NCBI RefSeq assembly: GCF_009707955.1
Contig: NZ_WMDQ01000008.1
Span: 1 to 64,000, forward strand
Origin: Flavobacterium sp. LC2016-13
GTDB lineage: Bacteria > Bacteroidota > Bacteroidia > Flavobacteriales > Flavobacteriaceae
Length of the DNA stretch: 64,000 nt
Reading direction: 5' to 3'
Positions 45,619-53,969 of this stretch are shown here, one piece after another. Below the pieces are notes generated by a model. The model did no database searches. It saw only the letters and a program-made list of their open reading frames with translations, and was not told the origin of the DNA. The position numbers were made by a program, and so were the translations under genes. The stretch's first letter is position 1; every line of letters starts with the position of its first letter.

Positions 45619-46311
45619 TTATTTGGTTATTGGAATCCATTGTCTTGCTAATTTTTCAGCATATTCAACAATACTATTACTATCTTTTATTTTATAAAAA
45701 GTGTATTCTGGCTGATTTTCAAGAATAGTAACATATTTAAAATCATGATCGGGAGCAAAAAGCAAAATTTGATTATTTTTAAAATTTAAAAAAGTTTCGT
45801 TTCCATTCGCTTCTTCTGCTATTCTTACTAAATCACGAGTGTCAATTGGAATTTTATTTTCGTCTTTACACAATTCTAAATAAAATTCTTCCCATAATCC
45901 GAGATTTTTTCTAAACTCTGAGGCTACAAAAAGAAAGTTTTGATTATCTGTAAATCGTTGTTCATCATCCAAAATTTCGGAATACGATTCCTGAATACCA
46001 CCCATGTTTTTGATTAAAATCTCTAAATCTTTCGGAATATCCAATTGCATATCTTCTTCAATTTTGCAAAGCCATCCTGATGCCTCACCATTAGTATTCT
46101 TCCAGGTAAATAAGTAAAATTTTGAAATTTCTTTATCTCTATCTAATTCTATCAAATCGGTGTTTGCACTGCTTAACAGTTTGTATAAATCTGGAAATAG
46201 TGTTATGAAATTATCTGAAAAAGTAATTTCGATATCATAAATACTTATATCATCGGTTTCATTAAAAAACCATGGAATTTCAGAACAAAATTTAAGAAAA
46301 TTATCTTTCAT
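45619..46311 (-). CDS. Hypothetical protein, possibly SUKH/SMI1-like
   Basis: 230 residues, acidic, no signal peptide or membrane helix. Short blocks such as FTWKNTNGEASGW near 70 and PKDLEILIKNMGG near 94 recall the SMI1/KNR4 (SUKH) superfamily often found as immunity proteins, but the match is weak. It is on the same strand as and downstream of the parDE and L7/L12-like genes. I do not assign a function. Confidence 0.5.
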   Translation of the reverse strand: MKDNFLKFCSEIPWFFNETDDISIYDIEITFSDNFITLFPDLYKLLSSANTDLIELDRDKEISKFYLFTWKNTNGEASGWLCKIEEDMQLDIPKDLEILIKNMGGIQESYSEILDDEQRFTDNQNFLFVASEFRKNLGLWEEFYLELCKDENKIPIDTRDLVRIAEEANGNETFLNFKNNQILLFAPDHDFKYVTILENQPEYTFYKIKDSNSIVEYAEKLARQWIPITK

Positions 46312-46362
46312 TTATATTAAATAAGATTTTTATAATTAGAAATTTAATATTGATTGAGTTTA

Positions 46363-46380
46363 CCAGCGGGACACTCGCAA
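46363..46380. repeat. Short GC-rich element related to 45554-45570
   Basis: AGCGGGACACTCGC shares the GCGGG/CTCGC words of the upstream hairpin but its arms are less complete. Confidence 0.3.
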
Positions 46381-46392
46381 AATCGTAAGAGT

Positions 46393-47019
46393 TTATATTT
46401 TAAATTTCGCTTTCATTTTACTCCAAAAAGAATCATCATTGCTATTTATCGGTTTACTTTTATCTTTGGTTAAATCAAAAGTCAATGATACCACTTCCCC
46501 ATCTACATATTCTACTTCATCTGCCAATTCAGCTCCAGCATTTAAAAATTCCTGTGTAAGTCTTTCGGATGATTCCCTTAAACCTTCCCAATGTTCAGAA
46601 TCAAAAACTAAATCTTTTGCTTGTGAAAGTTCTATATTTAAGTTTTTATTTAAAAAAAGCATAGTTTGTATTGGTGAAACTTGCAACACTTTTAAGTCAT
46701 AGATCAAATTAGAAGTTTTATAATTATCAAAATTTAATGCTCCCTCAATGATTTTATTTTTAAGGTATTTTTTTGAAATTTCTTCTGCTTTTTCTCTGGC
46801 AATTTTTCCTCCAATAAAACTTTCTTCATATTCATTTGAACTGTCAATTTGTATTTCATCTTCATCGAGCATATCGTAAACACACCACCACCAATGATCT
46901 TCATCTATCCATTCTGCACGAAGCATCAATCCTGCCCAATTTGCAGTGCAATCATCATTTAAATCTCCCTCCCAAATAATCGGTTCATGAAAATTTCTTT
47001 TTGCTAAGTATGCTATCAT
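46393..47019 (-). CDS. Hypothetical protein with an L7/L12 C-terminal-like domain
   Basis: 208 residues, no signal peptide. The N-terminal 70 residues are tryptophan-rich and acidic (DEDHWWWCVYDML). Residues about 105-170 align by eye with the ribosomal L7/L12 C-terminal domain: NIELSQAKDLV matches the LKEAKDLV helix and FLNAGAEL matches the LEEAGAEV turn. That domain recruits translation factors in ribosomes and occurs in unrelated small proteins. It is 29 bp downstream of parE on the same strand. Function unknown. Confidence 0.55.
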   Translation of the reverse strand: MIAYLAKRNFHEPIIWEGDLNDDCTANWAGLMLRAEWIDEDHWWWCVYDMLDEDEIQIDSSNEYEESFIGGKIAREKAEEISKKYLKNKIIEGALNFDNYKTSNLIYDLKVLQVSPIQTMLFLNKNLNIELSQAKDLVFDSEHWEGLRESSERLTQEFLNAGAELADEVEYVDGEVVSLTFDLTKDKSKPINSNDDSFWSKMKAKFKI

Positions 47020-47048
47020 CGATTTTTCTTCAATACTAATAGTGATTT

Positions 47049-47342
47049 TTAGAACTTACTTTTCAAATCCATTCTGCCATGAAGAATTCTAACAATTTCA
47101 ACTTCGCTATCTGAAAGAATTCTATAAAAAAGGATATGCTGATTTGATTTATATCCTAATAATTTTTCTTTTACTATATCATATTTCTTTCCTAAATTAT
47201 TATTATCAGCAATTTCCTGACAGGAATCTAAAAGCAAGCGATAATATTTGTCAGCTTGATTTTCTGACCATTCTTCAAAAGTGTAATCCCAAATTTCAGC
47301 TAAATCCTCTACAGCTTTATTAGTCAGATGATATTTAGCCAT
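47049..47342 (-). CDS. ParE/RelE-family toxin
   Basis: 97 residues of the ParE branch: the conserved start YHLTNKAVEDLAEIWDYT, the NNNLGKKYD linker and the C-terminal HILFYRILSDSEVEIVRILHGRMD. ParE toxins poison DNA gyrase; RelE-type relatives cut mRNA. It overlaps the antitoxin gene by eight bases, with the antitoxin first, as is usual. Confidence 0.9.
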   Translation of the reverse strand: MAKYHLTNKAVEDLAEIWDYTFEEWSENQADKYYRLLLDSCQEIADNNNLGKKYDIVKEKLLGYKSNQHILFYRILSDSEVEIVRILHGRMDLKSKF

Positions 47343-47586
47343 TTCCTTTTTTTCTTTTCTTTAGGTTTTCAAGATGTTTCTCTGGATTGAAGTTTTCAGC
47401 TCTTCCGCTATTAAGTCCGTCTTCAATAGATTTTCTTAGAAGTATTAATCGGTTTTCCTCTTCTTCAAGTAAACGTAATCCAGCCCTCACAACTTCACTT
47501 GCATTTTTAAATCTTCCTTCTGAAAGACTAAAATCAATGAAATTTTCAAAATGAGTTCCTAAAGATATCGATGTATTCTTTCCCAT
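47335..47586 (-). CDS. ParD-like antitoxin
   Basis: 83 residues. The N-terminal ribbon-helix-helix (SISLGTHFENFIDFSLSEGRFKNASEVVRAGL region) binds DNA and the charged C-terminal half is expected to wrap the toxin. With the overlapping toxin gene it forms a type II toxin-antitoxin module that should repress its own promoter; a 17-bp palindrome lies just upstream. Confidence 0.9.
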   Translation of the reverse strand: MGKNTSISLGTHFENFIDFSLSEGRFKNASEVVRAGLRLLEEEENRLILLRKSIEDGLNSGRAENFNPEKHLENLKKRKKGNG

Positions 47587-47609
47587 AATGTTTTTTTATA
47601 TTTCCATTT

Positions 47610-47632
47610 GTAAAGTTACCATTTTTTGGTAA
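47610..47632 (-). promoter_or_regulatory. Probable parDE promoter and autoregulatory operator
   Basis: The palindrome TTACCA-N5-TGGTAA (47616-47632) overlaps a TAACTTTA element (47610-47617 region, minus strand), one base from TAnnTTTG. A ribbon-helix-helix dimer bound here would block the promoter. Confidence 0.5.
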
Positions 47633-47663
47633 TTCTACAACTTAATTAAACTTTATACGTTTT

Positions 47664-48062
47664 TCAATTCGGAGAATAATCAACCTTAGTCAAAACCCGA
47701 TCTTCAACATTCCCCACAACATCGCCGTATTTTGCAGTAAATTGTTTTTTAATTTCAATCCATTCTTTATCGGATTTAAAACCTTCCCACGCTTGTTTCA
47801 TGGTTTTTTCATCCGGCCATTCTAAAAAATAAACAAATTCGGTTTTCTTATCTGATTTTGATTCCCAGATAGAAGTAATTTTGAAATTATATTTTTTCAT
47901 AATACGCATCGCATTATCGCGAAAACGTTCATGAAAATGGTTTTTATTGTTTTCAAAAATTTCATAAATACGCAATTGATAAACCGGAGTTGTCTGCGTT
48001 ACATTTTGAGATTTTACAATAGATGTAGCAACTAGTAATGAAGTCAATAAAAATAGTTTCAT
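47664..48062 (-). CDS. Secreted NIPSNAP-family protein
   Basis: 132 residues with a signal peptide ending near VKSQ (residue 19). The single domain has the ferredoxin-like NIPSNAP fold: YQLRIYEI near residue 29, FRDNAMRIMKKY near 45, and FVYFLEWPDEKTMKQAWEGF near 75. Function is unknown; NIPSNAP proteins are often monooxygenase-like or membrane-linked adaptors. Single gene. Confidence 0.85.
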   Translation of the reverse strand: MKLFLLTSLLVATSIVKSQNVTQTTPVYQLRIYEIFENNKNHFHERFRDNAMRIMKKYNFKITSIWESKSDKKTEFVYFLEWPDEKTMKQAWEGFKSDKEWIEIKKQFTAKYGDVVGNVEDRVLTKVDYSPN

Positions 48063-48390
48063 AGCGGTTAATTTATTTGGTTAATATTTCAAGTGAAATT
48101 ATTTTAAGCATTGAAAACAAGCATTTTAAGATAAACAAAAATATGAATTAAAATAATACCTCTTTATCAGGTCAATATTTAGATTGCTTTCCTTTACCCG
48201 AAGTTTCGTGACGCTCAGGAAGACAATTCTACGAAGAAAAAAATCCGTTAAAATCTGCGTTTTCGCGATAGCGAATCCGTTTTATGAGTGTTCAATTCTA
48301 TCTATCAATAATTAAGAATTGTTAATTTAAACAGCTTACTTTCTCATATTCAAATCACTCAAAAATCACGATCATAATTGTTGTTTTCAG
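48063..48390. other. Intergenic region before dnaX
   Basis: About 330 bp without a gene. It holds family 2 repeat copy C (48241-48297), a small hairpin-like CCCGAAGTTTCG word near 48198, and the dnaX promoter at its right end. Confidence 0.5.
48241..48297. repeat. Dispersed repeat family 2, copy C
   Basis: AAAATCTGCGTTTTCGCGA and TAGCGAATCCGTTTTATG then GTGTTCAATTC match the blocks at 30301 and 41758. Here no family 1 palindrome precedes it. Confidence 0.7.
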
Positions 48391-48392
48391 AT

Positions 48393-48423
48393 TTGTGATT
48401 TGGTAATTTTCAGACTATATTTG
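48393..48423 (+). promoter_or_regulatory. dnaX promoter
   Basis: TTG at 48393-48395, 20 nt, then TATATTTG at 48416-48423. Transcription should start near 48428, downstream of an in-frame ATG at 48400, so that ATG cannot be the main start. Confidence 0.6.
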
Positions 48424-48441
48424 CTATCGAATAAAAAGAAT

Positions 48442-49527
48442 ATGGAACAATTTGTTGTATCGGCTCGTAAGTATCGCCCACAGACCTTTAAGGATGTTGT
48501 AGGCCAGAAAGCCATTACCAACACTTTGCTGAATGCTATTGATAGCAATCACCTTGCTTCTGCCCTTTTATTTACCGGACCGCGTGGCGTTGGAAAAACA
48601 ACTTGCGCACGTATTTTGGCTCGAAAGATAAATCAGCCCGGATATGACGATCCAAATGAAGATTTTGCTTTTAACGTTTTTGAGTTAGATGCCGCTTCAA
48701 ACAACTCGGTTGATGATATTCGTAATCTTATTGATCAGGTTCGAATCCCGCCACAAACCGGGCAATACAAAGTTTATATTATTGACGAGGTTCATATGTT
48801 GTCTTCGGCAGCTTTTAATGCTTTTTTGAAAACATTAGAAGAACCGCCAAAACATGCTATTTTTATTTTAGCAACAACAGAGAAACACAAGATTATTCCA
48901 ACGATTTTATCACGTTGTCAGATATTTGATTTCAAAAGAATTACGGTAAAAGATGCTAAAGAACATTTAGCTGAAGTTGCAACAAGTCAGGGAATTAATT
49001 TTGAAGACGATGCTTTGCACATTATCGCTCAAAAGGCTGATGGTGCAATGCGTGATGCTTTATCTATTTTTGATCGTGTGGTTTCGTATTGTGGAACTAA
49101 CTTAACACGTCAGGCTGTAACCGAAAACCTAAACGTTTTAGATTACGAAACTTATATCAGCGTTACAGATTTACTTTTAGAAAATAAAATTCCGGAGCTT
49201 TTATTGGCTTACAACGATATTCTGTCAAAAGGATTCGATGGACATCATTTTATTGCCGGCTTAGCTTCACATTTTAGAGATTTATTGGTCAGCAAAACTC
49301 CTGCTACTTTAAGTTTGCTTGAAGTGGGCGAGCAAGCGCAGCAAATGTATGGCGTGCAAGCTCAAAAATGTTCGCAAGACTTTTTATTAAAAGGAATTGA
49401 CATTGCAAACGATTGTGATTTAAAATATAAATTGAGCCAGAATCAGCGTCTTTTGGTCGAATTATGTTTGATGCAATTGGCCTCTATCAACTTTGATGGA
49501 GAAAAAAAAAAGTTGAACAATTCATAA
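48442..49527 (+). CDS. dnaX: DNA polymerase III gamma subunit (clamp loader), zero-frame product
   Basis: 361 residues from the ATG at 48442. It is an AAA+ ATPase: Walker A GPRGVGKTT near 42, Walker B VYIIDEVHML near 112, sensor 1 LATTEKHK and sensor 2 GAMRDALSIFDR near 210. The gamma/tau subunit loads the sliding clamp. One zinc-module oddity: between Walker A and B I see a single cysteine (TCARIL) and not the four-cysteine cluster of many homologues. The zero frame ends five codons after a ten-A tract at 49502-49511. The remaining tau-specific part continues in the -1 frame. Confidence 0.9.
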   Translation: MEQFVVSARKYRPQTFKDVVGQKAITNTLLNAIDSNHLASALLFTGPRGVGKTTCARILARKINQPGYDDPNEDFAFNVFELDAASNNSVDDIRNLIDQVRIPPQTGQYKVYIIDEVHMLSSAAFNAFLKTLEEPPKHAIFILATTEKHKIIPTILSRCQIFDFKRITVKDAKEHLAEVATSQGINFEDDALHIIAQKADGAMRDALSIFDRVVSYCGTNLTRQAVTENLNVLDYETYISVTDLLLENKIPELLLAYNDILSKGFDGHHFIAGLASHFRDLLVSKTPATLSLLEVGEQAQQMYGVQAQKCSQDFLLKGIDIANDCDLKYKLSQNQRLLVELCLMQLASINFDGEKKKLNNS

Positions 49528-49555
49528 TTCCGCCTACTTATTTTAAAAAAGGTGG
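49498..49555 (+). promoter_or_regulatory. Candidate programmed -1 frameshift or slippage site in dnaX
   Basis: Ten A residues (49502-49511) end in the in-phase heptamer A AAA AAG (49506-49512), the same heptamer and phase used in E. coli dnaX. A GGAG lies at 49498-49501. Downstream, CCGCC (49530-49534) can pair with GGTGG (49551-49555), a weak five-bp stem. Zero-frame stop is at 49525-49527. Either -1 ribosomal slippage or transcription slippage on the A run would join the two frames. Confidence 0.75.
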
Positions 49556-50216
49556 TTACTCTATAGTTGAAAGTCCAAAGGCGAAAGTTGAAAGTCTTGA
49601 AACTTCAAATACTAAATCCCAAATTTCAAATGCGGAACAGAATAACAATGTCACTCAAAATGACAATGTTGAAGTAAAAACTGAAACTGCCGCAATTGAA
49701 ACCCCAAAAGTTGAAACTCCTGCTACTCCACGTGCTGAAATAGGCGGTGAAACTAAAGTCTCTGCATTTTCTTTGGCGAGTATTCGCGCGAAAAAAGCGA
49801 TGGAAGAAAGCAGCAAATCTTTTGTAAAACCTTCTACTGTTTTGCCTACGGAAGAATTTACGGAAACCGAAATGTTAGTGCAATGGAATAAATATGCACA
49901 GCGTTTAGGAGATAAAGGTTTGAAAATCATGGAATCGTTATTATTAATTAACGATCCAACTTTGAACGGAACTGTAATTACGCTTGAGTTACCAAACGAA
50001 GGTTCTAAACTAGATTTTGAAAGTCAGATTAATGGGCTTTTAGGTCATTTAAAAGGACATTTACATAATCATGATATCACAATTGAAGTTATAGTAAATG
50101 AAACAATTGAGGCTAAAAGAAGTTTTAACGACCAAGACCGATACAATCGTTTATTAGAAATCAACCCAAATATTGAACTTTTACGTTCTACTTTTGGATT
50201 GGATTTACAAGGATAA
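49512..50216 (+). CDS. dnaX: Tau-specific C-terminal part of DnaX, -1 frame
   Basis: The -1 frame is open from the slippery tract to 50216 and adds 234 residues, giving a tau of about 591. It starts KKKVEQFIIPPTYFKKGG, runs through a low-complexity linker (about 49558-49760) and ends in a folded domain (EMLVQWNKYAQRL through LLRSTFGLDL) like the C-terminal DnaX region of other Bacteroidota. In E. coli the tau extension binds the polymerase alpha subunit and the helicase. An ATG at 49773 could start a separate short product, but no promoter precedes it. A homopolymer sequencing error is the competing explanation. Confidence 0.75.
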   Translation, partial: VEQFIIPPTYFKKGGYSIVESPKAKVESLETSNTKSQISNAEQNNNVTQNDNVEVKTETAAIETPKVETPATPRAEIGGETKVSAFSLASIRAKKAMEESSKSFVKPSTVLPTEEFTETEMLVQWNKYAQRLGDKGLKIMESLLLINDPTLNGTVITLELPNEGSKLDFESQINGLLGHLKGHLHNHDITIEVIVNETIEAKRSFNDQDRYNRLLEINPNIELLRSTFGLDLQG

Positions 50217-50260
50217 TTTTTTTTTCTTCAAAAAAATCACGGCAAACTTTATTGCAAATA

Positions 50261-50842
50261 TTACTTTTTTGATGTAAAAGCTCTTTCAATTCTTTTATCC
50301 GGAATAAGCCATAATAAGGCTACCGTAAAATAAGAAGCTCCGGAAACCCATTCATTAAAAAACGAAGTAACGATTCCAACAATATATAAAACGGCAGATA
50401 CTTTTCCTTTTAAATCCCTTCCTAAAGCTTTTGCTAGAACTGAATTTTTTCCTTCTACATCAAGAACGGTTTTTTGAAGAATCACGTAGGCAATTGCACA
50501 AAGCAACAAAATGATTCCGTAGCAAGCCATAGCTGCTTTTGAGAAATTATGTTCTCCCATCCAGCCTGTTGAAACGGGAACTAAAGACAACCAAAAAAGC
50601 AAATGCAAATTTGCCCAAAGGATTTTTCCATTGACTTTGCTTAAACCATGAATTAAATAGTGGTGGTTGTTCCAGTAAATTCCAACGTAAATAAAACTTA
50701 AGATATAACTTAAAAACTTAGGAATTAATGGTTTTAAATCAGCAAACTCAACTCCATGAGGTACTTTAATTTCTAAAATCATAATGGTTATTATAATTGC
50801 TAATACACCATCACTAAAAGCTTCAAGTCTTGTTTTATTCAT
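50261..50842 (-). CDS. TMEM175-family (DUF1211) potassium channel-like protein
   Basis: 193 residues with six hydrophobic helices. The first helix carries the family signature RLEAFSDGVLAIIITIMILE near residue 5-24, whose FSD motif and isoleucine ring form the filter in TMEM175 channels. A single six-helix repeat is the bacterial form, which assembles as a tetramer. It should be a leak-type potassium channel in the inner membrane. It is a single gene; a family 3 repeat lies upstream. Confidence 0.9.
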   Translation of the reverse strand: MNKTRLEAFSDGVLAIIITIMILEIKVPHGVEFADLKPLIPKFLSYILSFIYVGIYWNNHHYLIHGLSKVNGKILWANLHLLFWLSLVPVSTGWMGEHNFSKAAMACYGIILLLCAIAYVILQKTVLDVEGKNSVLAKALGRDLKGKVSAVLYIVGIVTSFFNEWVSGASYFTVALLWLIPDKRIERAFTSKK

Positions 50843-50861
50843 TTATTGCGTAGTTATAGAG

Positions 50862-50956
50862 TTTGCCACAAATTTCACTAATTTACACGAATTATTTTTT
50901 CTGTTTTTGCACATAAAAAATTAGTATTAATTCGTGAAATTCCTGGCAAAAAAATT
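50862..50956. repeat. Dispersed repeat family 3, copy D
   Basis: TTGCCACAAATTTCACTAATTTA near the left end is imperfectly complementary to the TAATTCGTGAAATTCCTGGCAA at the right end, forming a long interrupted palindrome between the TMEM175-like gene start and the ppx stop. Confidence 0.6.
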
Positions 50957-51851
50957 AAATTTTACCGTAATACATTGCTTTTACGATTCCATCAGAAAGT
51001 CCGATTTTTGGAACGTAAATTTGACGCGCACCACTCCATTTCATTGCATTCAGGTAAATTCTGGTTGCAGGAATAATAACGTCGGCACGGTCAGAGTTCA
51101 AACCTAACTCGGCAATTCTTTGTTCGTAAGTTAAAGAATTTAAAAATGCATATTGTGAATTGATATAAATGTATGAAAGTGGTTTTTCCTGTTGCTTTCC
51201 TGACATTTTAAACAATTTATTAATGTTTCCACCAGAACCAATTAATGTAACTTCATCATAATCTGCCGTGTTGGTTTTAATCCATTTTTCGATTTCATCC
51301 CAAACTACGTCATGAACCATGTTATTTAATAAACGAACGGTTCCTGCTTTAAACGATCTTGAATTGATCATTTTCCCATCAGAAAACAATGTGAATTCGG
51401 TACTTCCACCGCCCACATCTACAAAAAGATAGGTTTCGTCTGATTTTAATAAATGATGTAAATCTGTCGAAGCAATAATAGCTGCTTCTTTTTTACCATC
51501 AATAATTTCGATTTTTATGTCGGCCTTTTTCTTAATCAAAGCCACAACTTCTTTTGCATTATAGGCTTCACGCATTGCCGAAGTTGCAAACGCCATGTAG
51601 CGTTCTACTTTATGTACTTTCATCAAAAGGTTGAATGCTTTCATGGCATCAACCATTCGTTCTATATTTTCTTCTGAAATTTCACCAACCGTAAAGGCAT
51701 CTTGTCCCAAACGAATCGGTACACGAACAAGTGAACTTTTATTAAATTGCGGCTCTTTGCCGTCTTGTTCTACAACATTGGATATCAGAAGCCTCATGGC
51801 ATTTGAACCGATATCTATTGCTGCAAATTTCTTTATATTAATCATGCTCAC
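50955..51851 (-). CDS. ppx: Ppx/GppA-type exopolyphosphatase
   Basis: 298 residues of the short, single-core form. Actin-like phosphate loops are AAIDIGSNAMRLLI near residue 9 and VDVGGGSTEFTLF near 145. The family removes terminal phosphate from polyphosphate or from pppGpp. It sits 31 bp downstream of ppk1 on the same strand, favouring the exopolyphosphatase role. A second ATG at 51845 would remove two residues and is an equal candidate start. Confidence 0.9.
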   Translation of the reverse strand: MSMINIKKFAAIDIGSNAMRLLISNVVEQDGKEPQFNKSSLVRVPIRLGQDAFTVGEISEENIERMVDAMKAFNLLMKVHKVERYMAFATSAMREAYNAKEVVALIKKKADIKIEIIDGKKEAAIIASTDLHHLLKSDETYLFVDVGGGSTEFTLFSDGKMINSRSFKAGTVRLLNNMVHDVVWDEIEKWIKTNTADYDEVTLIGSGGNINKLFKMSGKQQEKPLSYIYINSQYAFLNSLTYEQRIAELGLNSDRADVIIPATRIYLNAMKWSGARQIYVPKIGLSDGIVKAMYYGKI

Positions 51852-51882
51852 TTATGATTTGAAATTGATTTTTTGGTTTTTA

Positions 51883-53964
51883 TTACTCTATTTTCTGCGG
51901 AACCTCTTCTAACATCGAAATCTTGTTTTGATAATATTTGTAGGTTTCCAATTGAGCTCTAAATGGGGCATGATGATTTCTAGGCTTATATTTATTGTCT
52001 AATTTATAGGAATGATATCTCACTTTAACATTCCCTTTCCATGCAATATTAAAATTATCTATTAACTCTTTTTTGATTTCAAGATCATAAATCGGGCATG
52101 TTACCTCAACTCTGCCATCCAGGTTTCTGGTCATAAAATCGGCAGATGAAATATACACTTCGGTTAAACCGGCGTTTCCAAAAATATAAACTCTTGTATG
52201 TTCCAGATAATTATCGACTATACTTATGGCTTCGATATTTTCGCTCATTCCCGGAATTCCTGGAATCAAAGAGCAAATTCCTCTTACCTGAAGCTGAATT
52301 TTTACTCCGGCATTACTGGCTTCATATAATTTATCGATCATTTTAAAATCTGATAAACTATTCATTTTAAGTTTGATATGCGTTTTTCTACCGGCTAAAG
52401 CATGCAGAATTTCACGATCTATCAGCTTAATAAATTTAGTTCTTGTATAATGTGGCGATACTATTAAATGTTTGTATCTGTGTACTCTGTAATTGATATC
52501 GAAAAATTCGAATATTTTCGAAATGTCTTTCAAAATTCCCTGATTGCAGGTAAACAGCGTAACATCGGTATAAATTTTAGCCGTTGCTTCGTTGAAGTTT
52601 CCGGTAGAAATAAATCCGTAACGACGGGTTTTACCTTCTTCTGCCCTTTCGATAACGCAAATTTTACTGTGAACTTTCAGGCCTTTAATTCCAAAAATAA
52701 GTTCAATTCCTTCGGTTTGCATTTGCTCGGCATACGAAATATTGGATGCTTCATCAAAACGCGCCTGAAGTTCGATTTGTACGGTTACTTTTTTTCCATT
52801 TTTCGCAGCATTAATCAAAGAACTAATGATTTGTGAATTCTTTGCCAAACGATATAAAGTAATTTTTATGCTTGTTACTTTTGGATCTAAAGCTGCTTCA
52901 CGCAAAAACTTGGTTAAGTATGAAAATGACTGATATGGAGCATGTAATAAATAATCTTTTTTACTGATTTTCTCCAAAATACTTCCCCCTAAACTTAACC
53001 CCGGAATTGGTAACGGATCGTTTGTTTTATACAGTAAATCGTATCTTCCTAAATTTGGAAAACTCATATAATCACGACGATTATGGTATCTTCCTCCCGG
53101 AATTATACTGTCTGTGGCAACGATTTTCATTTTATCTAAAAAGAAACGTAATGTATCTTCTTCGATTAAACTATCATATATAAAACGAACGGGCTCGCCT
53201 ATTCTTCTGTCTTTTACTGATGTTGCAATTTTTTCGAGCATACTTTTACTCAAATCGCTGTCAATATCCAGCTGGGCATCTCTCGTAATTTTGATCATGT
53301 GCGCTGAAACGCTTTTATAATCAAAAATATTAAAGATGTTTTTTAAGTTATGACGAATAACATCATCTATTAATATAACATATTGTTTTTCATCGTGCGA
53401 TGGCAGCACGACAAATCTGTTTATGGTTTTAGGTATTTCGATAACTGCATATCGAACCTCATCGTTTGTATTCATTTCTAAACGAATCGCGAGATATCCT
53501 AAAGTATCTTTTAGAACCGGAAATTCTGCCAAATCATTCAAAATGATAGTCACTAATTCCGGACTTAACCTTTGAACAAAAAAGTCTTTCAGAAATATTT
53601 CCTGCTCTTTTGTAATTTGATTTTCGTTGATAATAAAGATATTCTCAGCTTCTAACTCAGACTCTATATTGCCTAAAATTCGTAAACTTTCAGATTGCTG
53701 CTGAATTACGATTTCGGTAATATCTTTAATTAATTGATGTGCAGAGACACCTCCTAAATATTTTTCACCAGAAATTCCAGAAAGGCTTAGTCTCCGGATT
53801 GCGGCATAACGAACTCTAAAAAATTCATCTAAATTGTTCGAAAAAATTCCAACAAAACGCAATCTGTCTAAAAGTGGTACCGTATTGTCTCCAGCTTCCT
53901 GAAGCACTCTTGCATTAAACGCTAACCAACTTTTCTCTCTATCGATATATTTCTGCTCGTACAC
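51883..53964 (-). CDS. ppk1: Polyphosphate kinase 1
   Basis: 693 residues with the typical four-domain layout. The N-domain starts YIDREKSWLAFNARVLQEA. The catalytic phospho-acceptor is His432 in KVHSKICVIE, and the second conserved histidine is His589 in NYLEHTRVYIFGN. It reversibly makes polyphosphate from ATP. It is preceded by sixA (five-base gap) and followed by ppx, forming a polyphosphate-turnover operon. Confidence 0.96.
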   Translation of the reverse strand: MYEQKYIDREKSWLAFNARVLQEAGDNTVPLLDRLRFVGIFSNNLDEFFRVRYAAIRRLSLSGISGEKYLGGVSAHQLIKDITEIVIQQQSESLRILGNIESELEAENIFIINENQITKEQEIFLKDFFVQRLSPELVTIILNDLAEFPVLKDTLGYLAIRLEMNTNDEVRYAVIEIPKTINRFVVLPSHDEKQYVILIDDVIRHNLKNIFNIFDYKSVSAHMIKITRDAQLDIDSDLSKSMLEKIATSVKDRRIGEPVRFIYDSLIEEDTLRFFLDKMKIVATDSIIPGGRYHNRRDYMSFPNLGRYDLLYKTNDPLPIPGLSLGGSILEKISKKDYLLHAPYQSFSYLTKFLREAALDPKVTSIKITLYRLAKNSQIISSLINAAKNGKKVTVQIELQARFDEASNISYAEQMQTEGIELIFGIKGLKVHSKICVIERAEEGKTRRYGFISTGNFNEATAKIYTDVTLFTCNQGILKDISKIFEFFDINYRVHRYKHLIVSPHYTRTKFIKLIDREILHALAGRKTHIKLKMNSLSDFKMIDKLYEASNAGVKIQLQVRGICSLIPGIPGMSENIEAISIVDNYLEHTRVYIFGNAGLTEVYISSADFMTRNLDGRVEVTCPIYDLEIKKELIDNFNIAWKGNVKVRYHSYKLDNKYKPRNHHAPFRAQLETYKYYQNKISMLEEVPQKIE

Positions 53965-53969
53965 TTTAT

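Noticed and set aside
47049-47586. Prophage or genomic island around parDE
   Set aside because: No integrase, tRNA, attachment repeat or phage gene is present; base composition does not visibly change.
48400-48441. Upstream ATG of dnaX
   Set aside because: It overlaps the promoter, and the 14 extra residues do not resemble the family start MEQFVVSARKYRP.
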